From Xanthomonas cannabis pv. cannabis (GTDB lineage Bacteria; Pseudomonadota; Gammaproteobacteria; Xanthomonadales; Xanthomonadaceae): a DNA stretch of 44,890 nucleotides. A model generated the notes under the pieces. That model saw nothing but the letters and a program-made list of their open reading frames with translations, searched no databases and was not told the DNA's origin. Below, in pieces: positions 1 to 8,473 of this stretch; the first letter of the stretch is position 1, and every line of letters starts with the position of its first letter. The position numbers and the translations under genes are program-made. The DNA lies in contig NZ_JSZE01000023.1 of NCBI RefSeq assembly GCF_000802365.1, positions 1 to 44,890 of the forward strand, in the 5' to 3' direction.

Positions 1-600
1 ATGGTGGGCGGGCAAGGGCCCTGCAGCGACGGCCCGGATGATCAGCTCTCCGCCTGATCTGGCCGTAGTGAACAATCAGGTTGAGACCCATGCGCTGTGC
101 GCATCGTGATCGCTTGGCTGTCTTCAAGTCTGGTCGAGGGCGCGGTGCCCTCACCGCTCGCGGGACACGCCGCAAGTACGTCCCTGTAGGCTCGGTGGCG
201 GCATCCATGCCGCCACACGGTCCCGCAATCGGCAAGGACACCACGCCAGACAGTTGGTTGGTGGTTTTATTGAAAGCAAAGGTCACCGCATCGCCAGCCT
301 GATCGTCGCTGGTTTATATCCATGCGGACCGACCAACTCGACTGGTCCTTGCCCGCCTACCGTCGCGGGACCCTTGGCGGCATGGATGCCGCCACGGAGC
401 TTACAAGGATGTACTTGCAGCGTGTCCCGCGATGGTGGGCGGGCAAGGGCCCTGCAGCGACGGCCCGGATGATCAGCTCTCCGCCTGATCTGTCCGTAGT
501 GGACAATCAGGTTGAGACCCAAGCGCTGTGCGCATCGTGATCCCCCGGCTCTTAAAGCATGGTCGAAGGCGCCGCACCCTCACTGCCAGCAGGACACCCC
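1..600. repeat. Composite intergenic repeat region (direct and inverted repeats)
   Basis: No convincing gene is seen before 637. Bases 1-111 recur almost exactly at 432-542 (three mismatches, period 431), and similarity fades out by about 158/590. Between the two direct copies lies an inverted pair: about 161-230 matches the reverse complement of about 355-431, with a shared core GGCGGCATCCATGCCGCC that is itself nearly palindromic. The window starts inside a copy, so the array probably extends to the left. Short frames here are translations of the repeat with no recognisable protein features. I infer a non-coding repeat array of the type scattered in Xanthomonas genomes. Confidence 0.75.
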
Positions 601-636
601 ATGAATCTGCGGCCCTCCCCATACCGTCTTGCAGAA

Positions 637-1050
637 TCAGCGTGCACCAAACAGACGCTGATCCATTCGCAGCATCACCAAGCGCAGCGGCGTCCATGTC
701 AGGCACAACCCGGCCAGGATGCCCAAGGTGTCGGCCAGCGCGTCATAGGGATCGGCACTGCGATTGGTGGTCAGTGCCCCCTGCGCAACCTCGATCCCGA
801 TCCCCAACAGCACCAACCCGAACGCCGCCAGCAACAGCGCCCGTCGCGTTGCGAACAACTGCACCGCCCCCCAGCACAACAGCGAAAAACTCAGGAAATG
901 TTCGGCCTTGTCGCTGTTGGACGGCAGCTCCGGAAATTCTGGCGGCGGCCCCAGGCACACCGCAATGAGAACGCCGATGGCCGCGACCCACAATCCTACC
1001 CACACACGCGGCCGATGGAACGGCCGTAGCGCCGGGGTCACAGCCGCCAC
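637..1050 (-). CDS. VanZ-like integral membrane protein
   Basis: A 137-residue membrane protein with about four hydrophobic segments (around residues 15-33, 54-66, 70-90 and 103-122). The motif SDKAEHFLSF near residues 45-54 and the later E-x-AQG and DPYDALADTLG segments are the layout of the VanZ-like family, named for the teicoplanin-resistance protein; most members have no assigned reaction. The start is GTG (bases 1048-1050), lying 13 bases inside the end of the upstream methyltransferase gene on the same strand, so the two are probably cotranscribed and translationally coupled. No antibiotic-resistance role is implied by the context. Family call fairly sure, function unknown. Confidence 0.8.
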   Translation of the reverse strand: MAAVTPALRPFHRPRVWVGLWVAAIGVLIAVCLGPPPEFPELPSNSDKAEHFLSFSLLCWGAVQLFATRRALLLAAFGLVLLGIGIEVAQGALTTNRSADPYDALADTLGILAGLCLTWTPLRLVMLRMDQRLFGAR

Positions 1051-2222
1051 GTAAGATCGCCGGCCAGGAATGCAGGAGCGAAATCCACATCGCGCGAGAA
1101 CCCCATCACCTGGAAGCGCTCGCCCATCTCGCTGGGCAAGGTCAGCCGCTTGATCTGCTCGCGCAGGCGCATGCGCCCCACGTCATCGGTGCGCGTCTCG
1201 GCCTGGGCCAGCAAGGCATCCAGCCCATTACCCAGCAGGAAACTCGCCTGCGTGCAGTAGCCGGCCAACTCGAAACCGGCACCGGTGCCGGCCTCGGCCA
1301 ATGCGGTGAAGTCCACCGACGCCGTCAGGTCCTGCAGACCTGGCCAGCGATACAGGTCTTCATGCATGCGATGGCGATAGAACGCCCGCAAGGTGCCGTC
1401 CTCGCGCTGCGCACGATAGAACTCGCCGCGCGGATAACCGTAATCGACAAACAGCATTGCACCGCGTTTCAGACCGCCGGCCACCGCCTGGATCCAGTAC
1501 GGCAGCTGTGGCAGCAACTCGGAGCGGTACCCGTCGGCAAACGGCTGTTGCAGGTAGCGCTCGAGGTGGCGCACCGCCGCGCTCAACAACGCATCGGCCG
1601 GCTGCTCGCCACGTGCAAACTGCTGCTGCGCGTCCAGGACCACGGTTTCCTCGTAGACCTCGCCATCGCGCAACGCGAACCGCGGCGTCGGCAATGCATC
1701 GATCACCTCGTTGGCGAACAGCACGCCATCCCAATCGTCGGGGAATGGCGCATCCAGCCACTCGACCAGATCGAACACCGGCGGAATCAGGCTGCGGCCC
1801 AGGCGCTCGCGCTGCCGCTCGCGCAGGTCGGCGCTTGGCTCCAGGATCGCGTAGCGCTCGGGTAGCGCATCCAGCTCCAGCAACCGCTTGAGGGTGACTT
1901 CGGCAAACGCGCCGCTGCCGCCCCCCACTTCCAGCACCCGCGCCTGCGGACCGAGCTGCTGCAGCACCGGGGCCAGCGCACCGGAGACGGTGGCAGCAAA
2001 CAACGGCCCAAGCTCGGGGGCGGTGACAAAATCACCAGCCTCGCCGAACTTGCTAGCGCCGGCGCTGTAATAGCCCAGGCCCGGCGCATACAGCGCCAGC
2101 TCCATGAAGCGCGAGAACGGAATCGCACCCCCAGCGGCCTGGATTTCGGCGCGCAGGTGCGCGGCCAACTGGTCGCTGTGCGCCAGCGCGTCCGAATCGG
2201 GAGTGGGAAGGTCGGCGTGCAT
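1038..2222 (-). CDS. MidA/NDUFAF7-type SAM-dependent methyltransferase
   Basis: A 394-residue cytosolic protein. It has FSRFMELALYAPGLGYY near the N-terminus, then GDFVTAPELGPLF, then the SAM-binding glycine motif LEVGGGSGAF and a downstream FANEVIDALP. This order is diagnostic of the DUF185/MidA family, whose mitochondrial member NDUFAF7 methylates an arginine of a complex I subunit; the substrate of bacterial members is generally not established. The ATG at 2220-2222 was chosen because the family block begins soon after it; longer upstream in-frame starts would run into the divergent reductase. It is divergent from the pteridine reductase (67 bp between starts) and overlaps the VanZ-like gene downstream. 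Confidence 0.88.
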   Translation of the reverse strand: MHADLPTPDSDALAHSDQLAAHLRAEIQAAGGAIPFSRFMELALYAPGLGYYSAGASKFGEAGDFVTAPELGPLFAATVSGALAPVLQQLGPQARVLEVGGGSGAFAEVTLKRLLELDALPERYAILEPSADLRERQRERLGRSLIPPVFDLVEWLDAPFPDDWDGVLFANEVIDALPTPRFALRDGEVYEETVVLDAQQQFARGEQPADALLSAAVRHLERYLQQPFADGYRSELLPQLPYWIQAVAGGLKRGAMLFVDYGYPRGEFYRAQREDGTLRAFYRHRMHEDLYRWPGLQDLTASVDFTALAEAGTGAGFELAGYCTQASFLLGNGLDALLAQAETRTDDVGRMRLREQIKRLTLPSEMGERFQVMGFSRDVDFAPAFLAGDLTWRL

Positions 2223-2289
2223 GCGGGCACCGGTTGCGGGGACAATGCACAGGATAGCCGAGCCCTCTGCAACGCCGAGCGAGTACGCC

Positions 2290-3027
2290 ATGACAGACAG
2301 TTCCAAGGTGGTGTTGATCACCGGTGCAGCCCGCCGCATCGGCGCGCAGATCGCCACCACGCTGCACGCAGCCGGCTACCGCGTGGCCTTGCATGCGCAC
2401 CACTCCGGCCAGGCGCTTGACGCACGCGTGACCGAACTGTGCGCACAACGCGCCGGCAGTGCGCACGCCCTATCTGCGGATCTGCGCCTGCCACAGGCCC
2501 CTGCGCAGTTGGTGGCCGAATGCATCGATGCGTTCGGTCGCCTGGATGCGGTGGTCAACAACGCCTCGGCGTTTTTCCCCACCGTCCTGGGCGAGGCCAC
2601 GCCGGAGCAATGGGACGCGTTGTTCGCGGTCAATGCGCGTGCGCCGTTCTTCATTGCCCAGGCCGCCGCGGCGCAGCTGCGTCAGCACCATGGCGCCATC
2701 GTCAACCTCACCGACCTGCACGCGCAGCAGCCGATGCGCAACCACCCCATATATGGCGCCTCCAAGAGCGCACTGGAGATGCTCACCCGCTCGCTGGCGC
2801 TGGAGCTGGCGCCCCAGGTGCGCGTCAATGCGGTGGCGCCCGGCGCGATCCTGTGGCCGGAAGAAGGCAAGCCCTCCGACGCCAAGCAGGCGCTGCTGGC
2901 CCGTACCCCGCTGGCGCGCATCGGCACGCCGGAAGAAATTGCCGAGGCCGTACGCTGGCTGCTGGACGACGCCGGTTTCATCACCGGCCACACCTTGCAT
3001 GTGGATGGCGGCCGTCAGCTCAGTTAG
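2290..3027 (+). CDS. Pteridine reductase (PTR1/FolM-like short-chain dehydrogenase)
   Basis: A 245-residue short-chain dehydrogenase/reductase. The cofactor motif is TGAARRIG (residues 11-18), with the Arg seen in pteridine reductases in place of the usual TGxxxGIG; NNAS is at 90-93. The catalytic region has D142, Y155 and K159 in NLTDLHAQQP...YGASK, where Asp takes the place of the usual SDR Ser. The D-to-Y spacing of 13 matches the Asp/Tyr pair of trypanosomatid PTR1. Expected reaction: NADPH-dependent reduction of dihydro- or oxidised pterins to tetrahydro forms. folK lies tail-to-tail downstream, fitting a folate/pterin role. The ATG at 2290 follows a short divergent promoter region; in-frame codons further upstream overlap the neighbour and look non-coding. 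Confidence 0.85.
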   Translation: MTDSSKVVLITGAARRIGAQIATTLHAAGYRVALHAHHSGQALDARVTELCAQRAGSAHALSADLRLPQAPAQLVAECIDAFGRLDAVVNNASAFFPTVLGEATPEQWDALFAVNARAPFFIAQAAAAQLRQHHGAIVNLTDLHAQQPMRNHPIYGASKSALEMLTRSLALELAPQVRVNAVAPGAILWPEEGKPSDAKQALLARTPLARIGTPEEIAEAVRWLLDDAGFITGHTLHVDGGRQLS

Positions 3028-3288
3028 AGCGGCCAGCACCACGACTGCACAGCTGCCAGGCGCGCGGCCGGTGCCGGGATCGGCATGTGCCGCTCGCGCC
3101 GATTCATGCGCGCCGACCGCGCCCACACCCGACACTGCTCGCTACGGTTTGTCGGCCGCTCTTGGGGCTTGCGTGCCTGCACGCGCGGCTGCGACGCCGG
3201 ACACCTTCGCCGATCACAGCGCATCCACCCGATCGCCCTGCGCTACACGCAACCACCGTGGCGCAGTGACGCCGGTCGGGCGGCGGCG
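3028..3288. other. Tail-to-tail intergenic region, nothing recognised
   Basis: The 261 bases between the convergent pteridine reductase and folK contain no gene, clear intrinsic terminator or recognised repeat. Frames crossing the region are shadows with no start or domain support. Confidence 0.5.
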
Positions 3289-3804
3289 CTACTGCGCGAT
3301 ATCGGCCGTCGCCGCTGCGGGCTCCAGGTCCACCGTGGTGAAGGCAGCGCCGTACTGCGCATGCGCCTGCCAGAGCGCGGCCAGCGTCTGCCCGCTCAAT
3401 GGATCGACGAAGTCCGGCGCGATGTCGGCCAGCGGCTTCAGCACGAACGCGTGCTTGAGCTCGGGGCGCGGGATGCGCAGCTGGCCCGGGCCTTCGATGA
3501 TGCAATCGCCGAAGAACACCACGTCCACATCCAGGGTACGGTCGCTGAAGCGTGGCCCGCTGCGATCGCGGCCGTGCGCGTCTTCCAGCGCATGCAACCA
3601 GTGATCGAGCGCATGCAGCTCCAGATCGGTCTGCAGCGCCACGGCGTTGTTGACGAAATCCGGCCCGTCGAAGCCCACGGCCGGCGTGCGATATGCCGGG
3701 GATACCGCGAGCGGGCCAAAGCGCGCGCGCAAGGCCGCCACGGCCAAGCGCAGGTAATGAGTCGGCTGGACATTGCTGCCGAGGCTGAGAAGCACGGTGG
3801 TCAT
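3289..3804 (-). CDS. folK: 6-hydroxymethyl-7,8-dihydropterin pyrophosphokinase
   Basis: A 171-residue cytosolic enzyme of tetrahydrofolate biosynthesis that transfers pyrophosphate from ATP to 6-hydroxymethyl-dihydropterin. LLSLGSNV at the N-terminus, then YRTPAVGFDGPDFVNNAV, then RDRSGPRFSDRTLDVDVVFFG (the HPPK signature with the metal-binding DxD) and IPRPELKHAFVLKPLADIAP are all present in the family order, and the length is normal for a monofunctional HPPK. The ATG at 3802-3804 places the SLGSN block at residue 7, as usual; a start 15 bases upstream is possible. The gene lies 89 bp downstream of the hybrid kinase gene on the same strand. Confidence 0.95.
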   Translation of the reverse strand: MTTVLLSLGSNVQPTHYLRLAVAALRARFGPLAVSPAYRTPAVGFDGPDFVNNAVALQTDLELHALDHWLHALEDAHGRDRSGPRFSDRTLDVDVVFFGDCIIEGPGQLRIPRPELKHAFVLKPLADIAPDFVDPLSGQTLAALWQAHAQYGAAFTTVDLEPAAATADIAQ

Positions 3805-3893
3805 GCGGTATTCGCGCATGCGGCCGGCGTCAGCGTCAACTGTTGCGGCATGCCGGCGGTGATCCGGCACGCACGCAGCGGACCGATGCGGCC

Positions 3894-5396
3894 TCAGGCC
3901 ACTTCGAGCGCGTGCGCCACGGCACGGAACACGCGGCGCATCTCCAGCGGTTTGCGCAATACATGCACCGGGATATCCGGCGGAAAGTGCCCGCGCTGCA
4001 ACGGCGCGCCCATGTCTTCCAGCACGATCGCCGGGCCCTGATACCCCAGCTCCTGCATGCTCAGCAGCACGCCCACCGCAGACAGCAGGATGATATCGCT
4101 GTCGATGATCACCAGATCCGGCATGGCGTGCTGCTGCACCAGCTGCAGCGCGGCAGCGCCATCGGTGGCCAGCTGCGGCTGATAGCCCTGACTGGACAGG
4201 GCATTGCCCAGCAGCGACAGGCGCGTGGCCTCGCCATCCACCAACAGGATGCGCTGCCCGTGGCCCAGCGCGAGCGGCGGGTCGGCCTCGGCCGCCACGA
4301 CTGCCGCCGCACGCATCGGCACGATCATGTCAAAGCGCGTGCCCTCGCCCAGGCGGCTGTCGACCTGGATGCTGCCGCCGTAGCTTTCCACGATGCGCTT
4401 GCACGAGATCAGGCCAAGCCCGGTGCCATCGGCCTTGGTGGTGAAGAACGGGCTGAACAGGCGTGCGCGGGTTTCGTCGCTCATGCCCACGCCGGTATCG
4501 GCCACGCTCATGCGGACGCGCGTGGCATCGTGCTGATCGGCCGCCAGAATCAAGGTGCCGCCGCCGGGCATCGCCTGGATCGCATTCAGGCCCAGATTGA
4601 GCAGGCACTGCTGCAACTCGGTGTAGTTGGCTTCGATGGTCAGCTCCGAGGCGATGCTGTCCATCTGCAGGCGCACCCCGTCGGGCAGGCTGCTCTTGAG
4701 CAGCATCTGCACGGCCTGGAACAGGTTGGCGATGGACACCTGCTCGCGCGGCTTGTTGGAGCCGCGCACGAACGAGAGCATCGACTCGGCCATCTCGTGG
4801 CCGCGCCGGCCGCACTCGGCCACCACATTGGCCAGCTGCCGCAACTGCGGGTCGTCGGTGCGCCCGGCCAGCAGGTCGGGCACGATCAGCAACGGCTGCA
4901 GGATGTTGCGCAGATCGTGGCTCAGGCCGGCCGCCAGCATCGCCAGGCTTTCCAGACGCTGCGCGCGCATCAATTCGCTCTCCACGCGCTGGCGTTCCAG
5001 ATCGGCGCGCGCCTCGCGGATCGCGCGCACCACCGCACTCGGCAATCGCGTTGGGTTGTGCTTGATGATGTAGTCGTTGGCGCCATCCTGCAGCGCCTTG
5101 ACCGCGGTCTCCTCGCCCATGGTGCCGGAGACGAAGATGAAGGGCGTGGCGCCGTTCTGGCGCACCAACCGCAGCGCCTGGTGACCGGAAAACCCGGGCA
5201 TGCTCAGGTCCGACAGCACGATGTCCGGCTGGAACGTATCCAGCGCGCTCCGCAGCGAGGGCTCGCTGTCCACGCGCTCGAACGCCGCATCGATGCCGGC
5301 ATCGAGCAACTGATCGGACAACAGCTCGGCATCTTCCGGTGAATCTTCCACCAGAAGGATCTTCAGCTGCTCCAGATTGCCACCCTCATGCGGCAT
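3894..5396 (-). CDS. Hybrid sensor kinase: receiver - HisKA/HATPase - receiver
   Basis: A 500-residue soluble two-component protein without membrane segments. Receiver 1 (about 10-125) has the acidic pair in LLVEDS, phosphoacceptor D63 (SDLSMPG) and K112. The kinase has phospho-acceptor H160 (AAGLSHDLRN), N-box N271, the G1 box DTGVG at 300-304 and GTGLGL at 324-329. Receiver 2 (about 381-497) is unusual: its first acidic cluster reads LLVDGE with one Asp replaced by Gly. D432 is the likely phosphoacceptor and K482 is kept. The ATG start lies only three bases past the stop of the response-regulator gene, so the three signalling genes probably form one operon. Input via receiver 1 suggests it is phosphorylated by a partner kinase. 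Confidence 0.9.
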   Translation of the reverse strand: MPHEGGNLEQLKILLVEDSPEDAELLSDQLLDAGIDAAFERVDSEPSLRSALDTFQPDIVLSDLSMPGFSGHQALRLVRQNGATPFIFVSGTMGEETAVKALQDGANDYIIKHNPTRLPSAVVRAIREARADLERQRVESELMRAQRLESLAMLAAGLSHDLRNILQPLLIVPDLLAGRTDDPQLRQLANVVAECGRRGHEMAESMLSFVRGSNKPREQVSIANLFQAVQMLLKSSLPDGVRLQMDSIASELTIEANYTELQQCLLNLGLNAIQAMPGGGTLILAADQHDATRVRMSVADTGVGMSDETRARLFSPFFTTKADGTGLGLISCKRIVESYGGSIQVDSRLGEGTRFDMIVPMRAAAVVAAEADPPLALGHGQRILLVDGEATRLSLLGNALSSQGYQPQLATDGAAALQLVQQHAMPDLVIIDSDIILLSAVGVLLSMQELGYQGPAIVLEDMGAPLQRGHFPPDIPVHVLRKPLEMRRVFRAVAHALEVA

Positions 5397-5399
5397 GGC

Positions 5400-5840
5400 T
5401 CAGTCCAGCTCCGGTGCCTGGTTGATCACCGCCCAGAAGGTCCCGAGCGTCTTGACCGCGTTGAAGAACTGGTCGACATCCACCGGCTTGACCACATAGG
5501 CATTGACGCCCAGGTCCCAGCTGCGCGCCAGGTCGCTCTCTTCGCGCGAAGAAGACAGGATCACCACCGGCAGGCGCTTGAGCGTCTCGTCGCTGCGCAC
5601 CTGCTTGAGCACTTCCAGCCCGTCCAGGCGCGGCATCTTGATGTCCAGCAGCAACACCGCCGGCAGGCCTTCCTCGCGATCGGCGAAGGCGCCACGGCGC
5701 AGCAGGTAATCCATCGCTTCCACGCCGTCCTCGACGTGCACGATGGGGTTGGCCAGACGGGCTTCGCGCAAGGCGTCGACCGCCATTTCCGCATCGGCCG
5801 GGCTGTCTTCTGCCAGAAGAATGGTACGAATGGCGGTCAT
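5400..5840 (-). CDS. Single-domain response regulator (Rcp1-like)
   Basis: A 146-residue stand-alone receiver. It has the acidic pair E11/D12 (LLAEDS), phosphoacceptor D66 (LLLDIKMPRLDG), S96-S98 (ILSSSREESD) and K118 (VVKPVD). There is no output domain, so it must work by protein contact or as a phosphorelay shuttle. The loop between beta-1 and D66, with ALREARLANPIVHVEDGVEA, resembles the Rcp1 type that partners phytochrome-like or PAS kinases. Its ATG overlaps the stop of the upstream kinase in a 4-base TCAT (5837-5840), and it is followed after three bases by the hybrid kinase. This arrangement suggests a relay from membrane kinase to this receiver to the hybrid protein. Confidence 0.92.
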   Translation of the reverse strand: MTAIRTILLAEDSPADAEMAVDALREARLANPIVHVEDGVEAMDYLLRRGAFADREEGLPAVLLLDIKMPRLDGLEVLKQVRSDETLKRLPVVILSSSREESDLARSWDLGVNAYVVKPVDVDQFFNAVKTLGTFWAVINQAPELD

Positions 5841-7648
5841 TCGGTGAACTCTTGGTTGGGCGCTTCGAGCGCAGGGGGAAGCACGAAATAAAACGTGGCA
5901 CCTTCATCGACGATGCCTTCGGCCCAGATGCGGCCGCCATGGCGCGTCAGCACGCGCCGCACGCTGGCCAGACCAATGCCGGTGCCGGCGTACTCGCTGG
6001 CCTTGTGCAACCGCTGGAACACGCCGAACAGCTTGGCGCTGTACTCCATGTCGAAGCCGGCACCGTTGTCGCGCACGCTGAACTGATGGCCGCCATCGGC
6101 CATCGGCGTATAGGTGACCTCGATCTTGGCCACCTCGCGCTTGGCGCTGTATTTGACGGCGTTGCCCAGCAGGTTCATCCATAGCTGACGCATCATGTTT
6201 TCGTCGGCCACCAGCACCGGCAGCGGCGCAATCTGCCAGTCCACACGGTGGCCGGTATTCTCGCTCTGCAGGTTGGAATCCAGGATCGCGCGGGTTTCGG
6301 CGACCAGCGATTGCATGTCCACCGCCTGCAGCCGCAACGCACTGCGGCCCAGGCGCGAATACACCAACAGGTCGTCGATCAGCGAGGCCATGCGCCGCGC
6401 CGAGGAGCTGATCACTTCCATGTAATGGCGCGATTTTTCGTCGGCTGCATCGCCCAGGTGGCGCGCCAGCTTGTCCGAGAAACCGGCCACGTGCCGCAAC
6501 GGCGCGCGCAGGTCGTGCGAGACCGAATAGCTGAAGGCTTCCAGCTCGCGGTTGACCTCCGAGACCTGCTCCACCTTGCCTTCCATCTGCCGGTTGAGCT
6601 CCTGGATGCGCAGCTGCGACGCCTTCTGCAGGCTGATATCGCTGACCGTCATCAGCACCACGTCCTCTTCGGCGGTGTCGGGCAACGGCATGCGCCGCGC
6701 GTTGATCAGCATGGTGCGCAACACGCCATCGGCGCCGCGCTGCTCATGCTCGAAATCCCACAGCTCGCGGCCGCGCAGCAACACATCGGCCAGCCGCTGG
6801 TGGATCTGCGGATCGCGCCACGCGCCCTCGCCCACCTCGTCCAATGCCATCAATTCGTTGCCGCGATCCTCCAGGCCATACAGCTCGGCGAAGGCCGGGT
6901 TGTGCAGCACGATGCGCTGGCTGGCATCCAGCAACACGATCGGCTCGCGCACGGTCTGCAGCACCGAACTGGCACGGCCGTTGGCGCGCAGGTATTCCTG
7001 CTCGGCCGCCAGGCGACGACGGATCTGCCGCTGCAGCAGCCAGATCACCGTGGCCAGCAACAGCAGCTGCACCGCCAGCGCGGCCCAGCTCAACACTGCG
7101 TAATGCAGGCGCTCGGTCTCGGCGCGCGCATTGCGCAAGGTCAGCAAGCGTCCCTCGGCGACCTGCACCTCGTCGATCAGCACGCGGATCGGGTTGCTCA
7201 GCGTCATCTCGTTGATCAGCGCGCGGATCTGCTCCGGCGAGGTGGTCACGGCGATGCGCTCGGCCAGCACCATCCGCCGCTCGATCGTGCTCTGGATCCG
7301 TCCCAGGCGCACCTGCTGCGCAGGATTGTCTTTGGTCAGTTCGATCAGACGCTGCACTGCAGCGAAGGCTTCGCTGCGCCCGCGGCGCATGCGCTCCAGC
7401 AGCGCCGGGCGCTCGACGCCGTGCGACCGCATCAGCGCAGCCGACTCGGCGTTGCGCATCGCCGCCTCCAGGCGCTGCGCGTTTTCCTGCACATCCTGGC
7501 TGTGCGACACCCACACCGCCGCCTGATTGGCGTTGTGCGCCATCTGCTGCAACAGCAGCGACGGCACCACGACGATCAGGCACACGGCGACCGCCAATGA
7601 AGGCAGGCGCCAGCGATCCCATCTGTCTGCTTGGACCGTTGTCTGCAT
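5837..7648 (-). CDS. CHASE3-PAS membrane sensor histidine kinase
   Basis: A 603-residue inner-membrane kinase. TM1 spans about 16-35 and TM2 about 184-206. Between them is a roughly 145-residue, mostly helical extracytoplasmic region of the CHASE3 type. A PAS domain follows (about 225-340, VLLDASQRIVLHNPAFAELYGL), then a helical linker, HisKA with H378 (SYSVSHDLRAPLRH), N-box N496, the G1 box DNGAGF at 527-532 and GTGIG at 555-559. The HisKA sequence is of the phytochrome-like subfamily that often pairs with Rcp1-type receivers, as here. The start at 7646-7648 leaves a short N-terminal tail before TM1; an in-frame codon 16 residues upstream is possible. The signal sensed cannot be read from the sequence. 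Confidence 0.9.
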   Translation of the reverse strand: MQTTVQADRWDRWRLPSLAVAVCLIVVVPSLLLQQMAHNANQAAVWVSHSQDVQENAQRLEAAMRNAESAALMRSHGVERPALLERMRRGRSEAFAAVQRLIELTKDNPAQQVRLGRIQSTIERRMVLAERIAVTTSPEQIRALINEMTLSNPIRVLIDEVQVAEGRLLTLRNARAETERLHYAVLSWAALAVQLLLLATVIWLLQRQIRRRLAAEQEYLRANGRASSVLQTVREPIVLLDASQRIVLHNPAFAELYGLEDRGNELMALDEVGEGAWRDPQIHQRLADVLLRGRELWDFEHEQRGADGVLRTMLINARRMPLPDTAEEDVVLMTVSDISLQKASQLRIQELNRQMEGKVEQVSEVNRELEAFSYSVSHDLRAPLRHVAGFSDKLARHLGDAADEKSRHYMEVISSSARRMASLIDDLLVYSRLGRSALRLQAVDMQSLVAETRAILDSNLQSENTGHRVDWQIAPLPVLVADENMMRQLWMNLLGNAVKYSAKREVAKIEVTYTPMADGGHQFSVRDNGAGFDMEYSAKLFGVFQRLHKASEYAGTGIGLASVRRVLTRHGGRIWAEGIVDEGATFYFVLPPALEAPNQEFTE

Positions 7649-7850
7649 TACCAGGTCTGTCTTCGCTCGCTGCGTGTGCCCGGGACCAGCCGGCATTGTC
7701 TCCGATTGCGCCCCGAACGAGATTAACGATTCAGCAAATCAGCTGCCATCGTGACATAGCTGAATGGGCATATCATACGTGCAGCAAATGTGAAAACCGC
7801 GAGAGTATCCGGTAGCGCTGCAGCTTCCCCGACGCCGGCAGCAAGGCAAC

Positions 7851-7878
7851 AAAAAGGCGCACTCCTGGGGAGTGCGCC
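7851..7878 (-). terminator. Intrinsic terminator of the BON-domain gene
   Basis: A perfect 10-bp stem, 7856-7865 pairing with 7869-7878 around a 3-base loop. On the minus strand it is followed by five T (AAAAA at 7851-7855 on the plus strand). It lies 56 bases past the stop of the BON gene and ends that transcript before the kinase operon promoter region (7649-7850). Confidence 0.85.
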
Positions 7879-7934
7879 TGGTGCTCGGTCCCGCCGCCTC
7901 GCCTCGGCCGGCCCGGCATTCGCAGCGGCTGCGC

Positions 7935-8324
7935 TTACTTCTTCGCAGCGGTGACCTTCAGGCCGGTCGACTTGACGCTCTTGACGCCTTCGATGCCCTT
8001 GGCGACGGCCACGGCCTTGTCGTGCTCGGCCTGGGTGGCCACCGTGCCGGTCAGGGTCACGATGCCGTTCTTGGTCTCGACCTTGACGTCGGTGCCCGAC
8101 ACATTGTCGGTAGCGAGCAGGTCGGCCTTGACCTTGGTGGTGATCCAGGTGTCGGTCACCGGCTTCTTGGACTCGTTGATGTTGTCGGCAGCATGGTCCT
8201 TGGTGGCGTGATCCTTGTGCGCACCCATGTCCTGCATTGCGGCGAACGCCTGCGAGGCGCCCAGGGTCAGGCCGAGCGACAGCGCCACTGCCAGCAGCTT
8301 GCGTGCATGCATCATGTTCTTCAT
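7935..8324 (-). CDS. Periplasmic BON-domain (OsmY-like) protein
   Basis: A 129-residue exported protein. A cleavable signal peptide (MKNMMHARKLLAVALSLGL... ending near AFA-AMQD, about residue 29) is followed by a His/Asp/Lys-rich linker and one BON domain (about 58-126). The BON pattern is ITTKVKADLLAT, then VETKNGIVTLTGTV and AVAKGIEGVKSVKSTGL. BON proteins such as OsmY are periplasmic, often stress-induced, and thought to bind membranes or phospholipids; OsmY has two BON domains, this one only one. The start is fixed by the signal peptide and by AGGAG about eight bases upstream. The gene is monocistronic, with its own terminator. Confidence 0.88.
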   Translation of the reverse strand: MKNMMHARKLLAVALSLGLTLGASQAFAAMQDMGAHKDHATKDHAADNINESKKPVTDTWITTKVKADLLATDNVSGTDVKVETKNGIVTLTGTVATQAEHDKAVAVAKGIEGVKSVKSTGLKVTAAKK

Positions 8325-8473
8325 CCGAGACGCTCCTGTTGAATGTGCGTGGAGCTTGCGGTGGCGCTCGTCGAGCAGACGTGACCGCAACATGCAGAGG
8401 TTGTGAACCCGGCGCACACAGGCGTGTGCAATACCATGCTGGCTTCCTCCGTCGTTGCGATGAACCGTTTTCA

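Noticed and set aside
637..1050. VanZ-like gene as a glycopeptide-resistance determinant
   Set aside because: No vanA/H/X/Y/R/S genes are near. VanZ-like proteins are widespread in Gram-negatives with unrelated or unknown roles.
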